Positions 57,629 to 64,000 of a stretch of 64,000 bases of DNA are shown here, piece after piece. The notes under the pieces are model-generated. The model was given only the letters and a program-made list of their open reading frames with translations. It ran no database searches and had not been told where the DNA came from. The stretch is taken from positions 1 to 64,000 of the IMG/VR virus record IMGVR_UViG_3300025133_000027, one strand, 5' to 3'. The first letter of the stretch is position 1; each line of letters starts with the position of its first letter. A program made the translations under genes and the position numbers. The DNA comes from a virus.

Positions 57629-58014
57629 ATAGTTTAATCGAAGAATTAAAGAATAAGGGACGTGTTGACAGTAATACTGTAGATATGATTTCATCTCTTA
57701 GCTTCGAGGAATTAATTGGAATAAAGATAGAGACAGTAGCTGCATTAGCTTGTGGAAAAGTATATGGGTTTAGATTAGCTCAGATACTTCCAAAAGTAAC
57801 TAAAGATGCAGTAATGAATTATATTGTTAGACAAAACATTACAAACAGAGCAGGCGGAATGCTCAGTGGATATAATGAGAATTATATCTCAAAGTATAAG
57901 AGCTTAATAAGAAAGCTTGAAAAGAACCCACATGAATCTCTATATGATTTAAACTGGGATCTAAATCCCTCAGTTGTAAAAGATGATCACCCGGTAGAGT
58001 CTGATGAAGCTTAA
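57625..58014 (+). CDS. Hypothetical protein, TTG start
   Basis: 129 residues from TTG 57625 overlapping the preceding stop; ATG 57688 is an alternative. Helical with GKVYGFRLAQILPKV in the centre and an acidic tail. Not recognised. Overlaps the next gene by 11 bases. Confidence 0.65.
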   Translation: MNSLIEELKNKGRVDSNTVDMISSLSFEELIGIKIETVAALACGKVYGFRLAQILPKVTKDAVMNYIVRQNITNRAGGMLSGYNENYISKYKSLIRKLEKNPHESLYDLNWDLNPSVVKDDHPVESDEA

Positions 58015-58264
58015 GATTGGTAAATTCTATTTAATAAATGGGTTTAGAGTGTTTGAAACGAGGTGTAATTCATTTACAGATTCAATTTATTTAATACCAG
58101 AAAATCAGAATATATCAGAAAAAGCAATCTTTTATCTAGGAAAGACAGTAAGAGGCGACTCTAAGGAATATCATGAGTTTTACTATAAAAGTAAAATTAT
58201 GTTATTATCTGCTAGTTATGAAGGCAGGATAAGGAGCTTTGATGATTCCAATAGGACTAAATAG
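58004..58264 (+). CDS. Hypothetical small basic protein
   Basis: 86 residues, beta-rich (MKLKIGKFYLINGFRVFETR). Overlaps genes on both sides, so co-translated. Unknown function. Confidence 0.7.
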   Translation: MKLKIGKFYLINGFRVFETRCNSFTDSIYLIPENQNISEKAIFYLGKTVRGDSKEYHEFYYKSKIMLLSASYEGRIRSFDDSNRTK

Positions 58265-58559
58265 ATTCATAGTTGAAGTTAATGAAATCTTGACACCCAA
58301 TAAGATTGAACTTCGCGGTCGAGAGTTTTACTTGAATAATAAGCCTACTAAGATATTTAATTATCCTGTTCATATACAAACTTTAGAATCTTCTTATAAA
58401 ATAGACCTATCAAAAAACGTTGTTTTGAACTTTCATGGTTTAAGTTACATTTTGTTTATGCAACTTTGCAGAAAGGTATATTTATTAGAGAACGAAGATG
58501 ATTACAAACTTCTTAGATTTAATAAATGGTTAAGAAGAATTTTATCTATGGAGAAATAA
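58242..58559 (+). CDS. Hypothetical protein
   Basis: 105 residues from ATG 58242 (AAGGAGCTTTG upstream). Beta-rich N half containing KIFNYPVH, helical C half. Resembles its upstream neighbour in size and style. Not recognised. Confidence 0.7.
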   Translation: MIPIGLNRFIVEVNEILTPNKIELRGREFYLNNKPTKIFNYPVHIQTLESSYKIDLSKNVVLNFHGLSYILFMQLCRKVYLLENEDDYKLLRFNKWLRRILSMEK

Positions 58560-58560
58560 A

Positions 58561-59622
58561 ATGGCATTATGGGATATCGCAGATGCGGATACATCAAATT
58601 TACAAGTTTGGCTAGACAGTTCTGATGCTTCTACTATTACACAAGAAGTAACAACTGAAGATGATGATGATTACGGAACAAATAACATAGTTTCAGCTTG
58701 GGTTGATAAATCTAATAATGCTCATGAATTTGGATGGATTCCTCTTGGAGCCTATAAAACAACATACACAGAGATCAACGTAGGCCCTCTTGCTGGAACA
58801 TCTGCCATTAAGTTTGGTGGAGTTGACGGAGGCCAAAGAAAAGAATCATTTTTAACATCTTCGGTTACGCCTGCTTCTGGAGCCGGTGCTCGTACTGTTT
58901 TTACGGTTGTTGACAGATTAGAGACACATAGACCTGCCGATAGCCATAATTGGCGCACTATGTGGGGCTGGGGTTCTACTTCCGGCGACCAAGACGGAAA
59001 GTCATCATATGCACTGATGAGTGATAATGCGGCGGTTCCCGCAGCTTATGATAGCTATTTTATCGGCTATCATTATAATGAGTTTTACCCAAATGCAGGG
59101 CATAGAGAAATCAATACAGAACCACAAATGACTATATGTGAGTACGATGGTACAATAGATAGATTTTATTACAGATGTGAATCTTCACCCAGCACAAATA
59201 CAAAAACTCTTGATACTGGAACTTCAAATAAGCTAATATTGGGAGGTAGCAGCTTCTTAGATGGAGGCACTGACTATTTTTTATTAGAAATGATTATCTA
59301 CGATTCGGTCTTATCTGAAGAAGATCGTGTTAAGGTTGAGGGATACTTAGCTCATAAATGGGGATTCCAAAGTGATTTACCCGGTGATCATACTTGGAAA
59401 AACTCTGCTCCTACAAGTGGAGATGATGCCTTCCCTAATGCGGAAGAAGTAGTAACAACACCCAGGTATAATGAAACCTTTGTTGATTTAAAATTGTCTC
59501 AATTACCAAAACAATATGTTCGCGGAGCTGGACAAGAACATACAGTTCCTGTTAAGATGGGCATCAACGGACCAGGAAATCTTAGGGGCCGAACAACAGC
59601 GTATAAAGTTACGTCAAGCTAA
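58561..59622 (+). CDS. LamG/concanavalin-like tail-fibre or capsid decoration protein
   Basis: 353 residues. VWLDSSDASTI..VSAWVDKSNNAHEF (about 17-62) and IIYDSVLSEEDRVKVEGYLA (about 241-260) followed by HKWG are the signature ends of LamG-like jelly-roll domains in marine phage structural proteins. The last 60 residues form a separate domain. Likely carbohydrate-binding on the virion surface. No leader of the LxE type. Confidence 0.8.
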   Translation: MALWDIADADTSNLQVWLDSSDASTITQEVTTEDDDDYGTNNIVSAWVDKSNNAHEFGWIPLGAYKTTYTEINVGPLAGTSAIKFGGVDGGQRKESFLTSSVTPASGAGARTVFTVVDRLETHRPADSHNWRTMWGWGSTSGDQDGKSSYALMSDNAAVPAAYDSYFIGYHYNEFYPNAGHREINTEPQMTICEYDGTIDRFYYRCESSPSTNTKTLDTGTSNKLILGGSSFLDGGTDYFLLEMIIYDSVLSEEDRVKVEGYLAHKWGFQSDLPGDHTWKNSAPTSGDDAFPNAEEVVTTPRYNETFVDLKLSQLPKQYVRGAGQEHTVPVKMGINGPGNLRGRTTAYKVTSS

Positions 59623-59653
59623 AAACCATAAGCCAAAGAAATAGGAGGATACT

Positions 59654-59836
59654 ATGGAGGCAGCAAGTAAAATAAAGAAGGGGCGGGCATGGAAGATTCA
59701 TGCACGCTTTTCTTCTTTTGAAGAAGCAGATAAGGTTCGCAAGAATCTAAAGGAGGATAAGACTTTAGAAGTTAAAGTCCACAAACAAGTAAAAGGTTTC
59801 GCAGTTAAGAAGCGTCTCCAAGAGGAGGCTGCATGA
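59654..59836 (+). CDS. Small basic SRP/RRM-like protein
   Basis: 60 residues, AGGAGGATACT upstream. WKIHARFSSFEEADKVRKNL suggests a beta-alpha-beta fold; strongly basic. Coupled to purA by a 4-base overlap. Unknown role. Confidence 0.7.
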   Translation: MEAASKIKKGRAWKIHARFSSFEEADKVRKNLKEDKTLEVKVHKQVKGFAVKKRLQEEAA

Positions 59837-60864
59837 GATCTGATGTAATTATTGGTCTTCAATATGGAGACGAAGCTAAGGGTAAAGTAACTAGTGAAGT
59901 CTTAAATATGGTTCATTATGACTATGTTCTACGATTCAATGGCGGGTGCAACGCTGGTCACACAATTTATTATGAAGGTCAGAAATATATCACACATCAC
60001 ATACCCGCAGGTGTATTTCACGGTGTAAAATCGGTGATTGGCCCAGGGTGTGTTATAAATCTTGAGAAGCTTCTTGAAGAAATTAAGATGTTTCAAGATA
60101 ATGGCTTCGATTTGAGTAACTTGCTTTTTATTGATAAAAGAGCTCACATGATTCAAGCTGAACATTTGCGAGTAGACGGCGAAGATACGTGTATTGGTAC
60201 TACTAAATCAGGTAACGGGCCTGCCTATGCGGCTAAGGCAAATAGGACAGGGATACGCTTTGGAGATATTAAATACCTCAGTTCTGAGGTGGTGACTAGT
60301 CTTTTCGAGTTTAATCCTGAAATCGAAGTAGATGTATATGATCTACTCTATAGAGGCGACGTTCAAGTTCTTTGTGAGGGTGCTCAAGGCTTTTTCCTAG
60401 ACACTGATTGGGGTGATTATCCTTATGTGACTTCAAGCCACTGTGGGGTCGCTGGTGCCGTTCAGAACGGCATTCGTCATGATAGTATCGATACAGTTGT
60501 CGGCGTTGCTAAAGTGTATGAGACTTATGTTGGAGCAAAACAGTTTCAACCATCTGATGAAGTCTTTAACGAGCTACAACGAGTTGGAAATGAGATTGGT
60601 GCTACAACTGGTAGAACAAGACAGTGTAATTGGTTAAATCTAGACAACTTAAAGAAAGCAATCAGAATAAACGGAGTAAATAAGGTCATTCTTAACAAGA
60701 TTGACGTGTTACAAGAGCTTGACGTTTGGTCTCTGATAGAGGATGATGTAGTTGTCGATATGGGAAGCGAGAAAATCTTTAGGATGTATATCATTCACAA
60801 ACTTGTGAACTTAGGCATTAAAAAAGAAGCAATCTTCTTCTCGGGGAGTCCAGATAGAATATGA
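59833..60864 (+). CDS. purA: Adenylosuccinate synthetase-like (PurA/PurZ family)
   Basis: 343 residues; bacterial PurA is about 430, while archaeal PurA and phage PurZ are about 340. GTP-binding start IIGLQYGDEAKGK (6-18) keeps the catalytic Asp that is replaced in canonical PurZ. IGTTKSGNGPAY (about 119-130), EGAQGFFLD (about 181-189) and TTGRTRQCNWL (about 257-267) cover the IMP and GTP sites. It makes adenylosuccinate from IMP and Asp, or, if PurZ-like, a 2-aminoadenine precursor from dGMP. Overlaps both neighbours by 4 bases; ribosome site AAGAGGAGGCTGC. Confidence 0.88.
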   Translation: MRSDVIIGLQYGDEAKGKVTSEVLNMVHYDYVLRFNGGCNAGHTIYYEGQKYITHHIPAGVFHGVKSVIGPGCVINLEKLLEEIKMFQDNGFDLSNLLFIDKRAHMIQAEHLRVDGEDTCIGTTKSGNGPAYAAKANRTGIRFGDIKYLSSEVVTSLFEFNPEIEVDVYDLLYRGDVQVLCEGAQGFFLDTDWGDYPYVTSSHCGVAGAVQNGIRHDSIDTVVGVAKVYETYVGAKQFQPSDEVFNELQRVGNEIGATTGRTRQCNWLNLDNLKKAIRINGVNKVILNKIDVLQELDVWSLIEDDVVVDMGSEKIFRMYIIHKLVNLGIKKEAIFFSGSPDRI

Positions 60865-61082
60865 GAGAATATAAAATACACGCTAGATGCAATAAGACTT
60901 CTAGTATAGTAGATAGAAATATAGAATTAAGGAACTTTGATTGTGCATACTTAGCAGGTATTAATATGATTAAGCAACTTAATACCAATGAGGATTCTGA
61001 ATATGAATTACTTGGAGTATATGAAATTTTATATAACGTTGAAAAGTACAAAAGCATTACAAAAAGGAGCAAAAATGCGTAA
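60861..61082 (+). CDS. Hypothetical small basic protein
   Basis: 73 residues, coupled to purA (ATGA overlap). Helical, basic ends. Overlaps the ClpP gene by 8 bases. Not recognised. Confidence 0.65.
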   Translation: MREYKIHARCNKTSSIVDRNIELRNFDCAYLAGINMIKQLNTNEDSEYELLGVYEILYNVEKYKSITKRSKNA

Positions 61083-61740
61083 AAGATATTGGGGTTCGAA
61101 GTCAGGAGCAGAAGAAAAGAGTTCAGCAGCACCAGAGGAAGCAATGGACCTTGGTGGAATGCCAATTTTAATGATGGGTGGTCCAGGTAGAGAAGAAATG
61201 CCTAAGCGACACTTAGAGGTTATCGATAATAAGATTTTTTATTATGGACCCATCACCCAAGAAGATATGCTACAGCTTAATAAAGCTATAGCTATGATGG
61301 ATAAGGATTTGCAGGTCTTTGAAATTAAGTATGATACTAAATCCCCACCAATTCAGTTGCACATAAACTCTGAGGGTGGCTCTATTCATGCTGCAATGTC
61401 AACAGTAGATGCCATTAGAGGGTGCAAGACCCCGGTTCATTCATATATTGATGGCTCTGCGGCCTCAGCCGGTACACTGATTTCTTGTGTTGCTGATAAA
61501 AGGTTTATGACAAAACACGCAATGATGCTTATCCATCAACTTTCTAGCGGTGTATGGGGAAAATATGATGATATTAAGGAAGAAGTAGAAAATCTTGATC
61601 TTACAATGAAAAACATCATGAATGTTTACAAGACCCATACATCTCTTTCAAAAAGAGAACTTAAAGCTCTGTTGTCAAAAGACATATGGTTAACGTCTGA
61701 AACTTGTCTAGAATATGGACTCGTTGACGAGATTATATAG
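61075..61740 (+). CDS. ClpP-like serine protease
   Basis: 221 residues from ATG 61075 (AAAAGGAGCAAAA upstream); an in-frame earlier ATG at 60988 lies inside the previous gene. Catalytic Ser in DGSAASAGT (about 126-134) and His in MMLIHQLSSG (about 149-158), with a later Asp (NLDLTMKN). ClpP proteases form barrels; phage copies are used for prohead processing or host protein turnover. The 40-residue N-terminal extension is Glu/Met rich and unlike host ClpP. No ATPase partner is nearby. Confidence 0.85.
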   Translation: MRKRYWGSKSGAEEKSSAAPEEAMDLGGMPILMMGGPGREEMPKRHLEVIDNKIFYYGPITQEDMLQLNKAIAMMDKDLQVFEIKYDTKSPPIQLHINSEGGSIHAAMSTVDAIRGCKTPVHSYIDGSAASAGTLISCVADKRFMTKHAMMLIHQLSSGVWGKYDDIKEEVENLDLTMKNIMNVYKTHTSLSKRELKALLSKDIWLTSETCLEYGLVDEII

Positions 61741-61749
61741 GAGGCACTT

Positions 61750-61896
61750 ATGGACACATACGAAATATCTCTACCTGATGGAGTATGCCTTTCAGATGAT
61801 TGGTACGAGAAGCACACTCCATCACTATTAGGCGACTATGAAGCTGAGTATTATGAGGATGAATCCGAGGAGGACAGACTATATGAAGAAGATTAA
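61750..61896 (+). CDS. Small acidic protein
   Basis: 48 residues (MDTYEISLPDGVCLSDDWYE...), TAGGAGGCACTT upstream. Very acidic C-terminus (EYYEDESEEDRLYEED). Overlaps the next gene by 14 bases. Confidence 0.65.
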   Translation: MDTYEISLPDGVCLSDDWYEKHTPSLLGDYEAEYYEDESEEDRLYEED

Positions 61897-62038
61897 AGAA
61901 ATTATCGAAGATATACAAATCAAAGAAGATTTAACTTTATCAGAAGTATTTAGAAAGTACCCTCATTTAGAAAAACTTCAAAAAGACGAGCTCTTTGAGA
62001 AGCAGAAGCTGAATGAGAAAAAACTTTTAAAAGGATAA
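61883..62038 (+). CDS. Small basic helical protein
   Basis: 51 residues from ATG 61883 (CGAGGAGGACAGACT upstream). Helical: MKKIKEIIEDIQIKEDLTLS... and Lys-rich end. Its charge is opposite to the previous protein, so they may pair. Unknown function. Confidence 0.65.
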   Translation: MKKIKEIIEDIQIKEDLTLSEVFRKYPHLEKLQKDELFEKQKLNEKKLLKG

Positions 62039-62041
62039 AAA

Positions 62042-63367
62042 ATGAGTAAAACAATTTATGTGCTAGATACGAATGTTCTTATGACTGATTCGGAGGTCTT
62101 TACTAAGTTTGGAAGGAGTTCTTTAATAATTCCGTTCAAAGTTCTGGAAGAGCTTGATAAACATAAGAATAGGCAGGATAGCACTGGTGCCATGACCAGA
62201 AGGTCAACAAGGTTTCTTGATGAGCTGAGAAAGAAAGGTTCTCTTTATGATGGAGTCAGGATAGCTAAAGGAAAGGGTATCTTAAAAGTTGTTAACTCAG
62301 ACCCTTCGCTTCTAAATTCAGATCTAGACCCAACAAATCCAGATAATAGAATTTTATCAACTGTGCTTTCTGTGATGAAAGCAGAGCCGGGAGCGAAGGT
62401 TGTCCTAGTGTCCCTAGACATCAACCTGAGAGTTAAGTGTGATTCTCTGAAAATTAAAGTTCAGGACTATGAAGCAAATAAAGCAGTTAAAAGGACAAAC
62501 GAACTTTACTCTGGATCTTCGGAACGTCTTGTGGACGATCAGTTAATTGATCAGTTTTATTCTGGTGAAGAAATCTATCTCCAAAAAGAGGAAAAAGAAC
62601 TTTATCCAAATGAGTTCGTGATGTTGAGATCTTCATCAGATCCGAAAAAGACTGCTCTCTCTAGGTTTATTAATTATAACAAGCCACTGAGAAGAATCCC
62701 GTCAAAAGCGGAAGCCTATGAGATTAGACCTCGTAATAAAGAACAAGGCTATGCAATGGATTTACTACTTGACCCTAAAATCAAGTTAGTAACCATTATG
62801 GGCTCCGCAGGTAGTGGAAAAACTTTAGTTGCATTAGCTGCCGGAATGCATCAATCAATAGATTGTATGGAAAACGCAGGAAAAAAACTCCCTTATCGTA
62901 AATTAATTGTTTCAAGGCCTGTGCAGCCAATGGGTAAAGACATCGGTTATCTCCCAGGGACACTTGAAGAAAAGATGCTTCCTTGGTTAGCTCCGATTCA
63001 TGACAATCTTGAGTTTATTGTGGGGGATGCCCAGTATCTTGATACTTGGATCTCTAATGGATCAATTCAGATTGAAGCTTTGACTTATATTCGTGGACGT
63101 TCGATTGGTGAATCTTATATTATTATTGATGAGGCTCAAAACTTGTCAAAGCATGAAGTTAAAACAATTATTACTCGCATTGGCGAAGGAACAAAGATCG
63201 TTCTAACTGGAGACGTTGAGCAGATTGATGCAATGTATCTAGATGCTACAACTAACGGGCTTGCACATGCGATCGAATCTCTTAAAGAGTATGAAATCAC
63301 TGGACATATTACTCTACAAAAGGGTGAGCGTTCTGAAATTGCAACGATTGCGGCTAAGGTTCTATAA
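62042..63367 (+). CDS. PIN-PhoH (PhoH2) RNase/helicase fusion
   Basis: 441 residues. N-terminal PIN nuclease domain with DTNVLM (8-13), LEELD (about 37-41) and NRILS/LVSLD later (acidic ligands). C-terminal PhoH ATPase with Walker A GSAGSGKT (about 253-260), SRPVQP, and Walker B YIIIDEAQN (about 358-366). PIN-PhoH proteins are RNA helicase-nucleases. Phages often carry PhoH alone; the full fusion is less usual. Likely acts on host or phage RNA. Confidence 0.88.
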   Translation: MSKTIYVLDTNVLMTDSEVFTKFGRSSLIIPFKVLEELDKHKNRQDSTGAMTRRSTRFLDELRKKGSLYDGVRIAKGKGILKVVNSDPSLLNSDLDPTNPDNRILSTVLSVMKAEPGAKVVLVSLDINLRVKCDSLKIKVQDYEANKAVKRTNELYSGSSERLVDDQLIDQFYSGEEIYLQKEEKELYPNEFVMLRSSSDPKKTALSRFINYNKPLRRIPSKAEAYEIRPRNKEQGYAMDLLLDPKIKLVTIMGSAGSGKTLVALAAGMHQSIDCMENAGKKLPYRKLIVSRPVQPMGKDIGYLPGTLEEKMLPWLAPIHDNLEFIVGDAQYLDTWISNGSIQIEALTYIRGRSIGESYIIIDEAQNLSKHEVKTIITRIGEGTKIVLTGDVEQIDAMYLDATTNGLAHAIESLKEYEITGHITLQKGERSEIATIAAKVL

Positions 63368-64000
63368 TGAAAAAATATGTGCAGCAAACACAACTTGAGT
63401 CTTATAGAAAATTCGGATTAAGAATCCATAGTTGTGTTGCTGTGCTTATTAGCGACAATGTTATAGACGACTCAATTGCACATAGTATAGTTATGAGGAT
63501 CAAAAATAAGATCCCTAAAGAACTGCTATGTGCAATTGAGCGTATAAATTTCGGCTTATATAAGTTTGGTAGACGTGGGATAGCATCTAAATACATAGAT
63601 GGCACAATCTTCGTCCACATAGGTCCAGAAACTACAATTGAAAAGACATTGCAGGCAATAACTCATGAGTTATCACACGCTTTAGAGTTCTCGTTTCGTC
63701 AACATCTTAGTGATTTCAAGCTTAAACAGGAATTTGTATCTAAACGTAGAAGACTATTTGATTTATTAGAGAATGAATATAAAGATATAAAGAAGTTCAA
63801 TAACCGAAATTTAGATTACGATGGAGAATTAGATACATACTTGGCCAATAATATTGGCTTAGATAAGTTAGAGAGGTATACTCTTAAAATGTTTGTATCA
63901 CCCTATTCAGCGACTTGTTATAGTGAATATATCGCAGAAGGGTTCGAGAATTACTTACTGGGCGACCATAAGACACTTAGGTCTCTGTCACCAGTTTTAT
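63367..64000 (+). CDS. HExxH metallopeptidase-like protein, 3' end outside window
   Basis: Partial, 211 residues visible without a stop. Zincin motif THELSHALEFSF (about 103-114), preceded by IFVHIGPE (about 79-86). A downstream YIAEGFENYLLG (about 190-201) offers a Glu as third ligand, as in gluzincins. One-base overlap with the PhoH stop. It may be a fifth HExxH protein in this window. Target unknown. Confidence 0.75.
   Translation, partial: MKKYVQQTQLESYRKFGLRIHSCVAVLISDNVIDDSIAHSIVMRIKNKIPKELLCAIERINFGLYKFGRRGIASKYIDGTIFVHIGPETTIEKTLQAITHELSHALEFSFRQHLSDFKLKQEFVSKRRRLFDLLENEYKDIKKFNNRNLDYDGELDTYLANNIGLDKLERYTLKMFVSPYSATCYSEYIAEGFENYLLGDHKTLRSLSPVL

Noticed and set aside
1-64000. Prophage integration module, insertion sequence or rRNA
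   Set aside because: No integrase, transposase, terminal inverted repeats or rRNA sequence was seen.

Overview
The window looks like a piece of a large lytic tailed-phage genome (T4-superfamily or jumbo type) infecting a Gram-negative bacterium. Evidence: dense small genes with overlapping start/stop codons, a phage tRNA cluster, sigma70-type promoters, and phage-carried copies of PurA, ClpP, PIN-PhoH, a WGR-ATP DNA ligase and a MoxR/VWA pair. There are also many murein-active proteins and no rRNA, transposase, integrase or CRISPR. These assignments come from motifs read by eye; no database search was possible.

Layout. 1-1.5 kb: tandem genes of 23-residue HREDGPA (MORN-variant) repeats. 1.5-5.8 kb: RNA-rich tract with tRNAs (Glu, initiator-like Met, Ile, Arg, Ser, His, Met, Cys, possible Asn) mixed with small genes; a 15-nt leader motif precedes the early tRNAs. 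5.8-14.9 kb: plus-strand early/middle genes, including a GIY-YIG nuclease, metallophosphoesterase, MoxR ATPase with VWA metallopeptidase, and zinc-knuckle proteins, driven by promoters that share an AAGTC spacer element. 14.86-15.16 kb: an 11-unit, 27-nt-period noncoding array. 15.5-18.9 kb: structured RNAs, truncated tRNA-like elements ending in CCA, and one canonical tRNA-Arg. 18.9-24.8 kb: more than 20 very small genes, many with Shine-Dalgarno regions resembling the array unit. 24.8-25.95 kb: noncoding and rich in the same unit.

26.4-30.8 and 40.9-44.1 kb hold minus-strand clusters of small proteins ending in a [RK]-[YF]-P-[VAI]-[FI] tail, plus the DNA ligase. 27.9-57 kb holds plus-strand genes that look like virion cargo. 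These include three proteins with a shared GTxWCTA domain followed by HREDGPA repeats (one fused to a DnaQ-like exonuclease, one to a kinase-like domain), four standalone kinase-like proteins, a HAD protein, and peptidoglycan-binding proteins carrying YkuD, SGNH, lysozyme-like, M15, HExxH or pre-toxin-like domains. Many start with a short amphipathic leader ending in LxE, the pattern of T4 capsid-targeting sequences cut by prohead protease. 54.6-64 kb holds a nucleotidyltransferase fusion, a LamG-like fibre protein, PurA, ClpP, PIN-PhoH and a truncated metallopeptidase gene.

The most novel candidates are the LxE-tagged cargo set with minimal kinases, the 27-nt array matched to ribosome-binding sites, the mini tRNA-like RNAs, and the YPVF-tail protein family.
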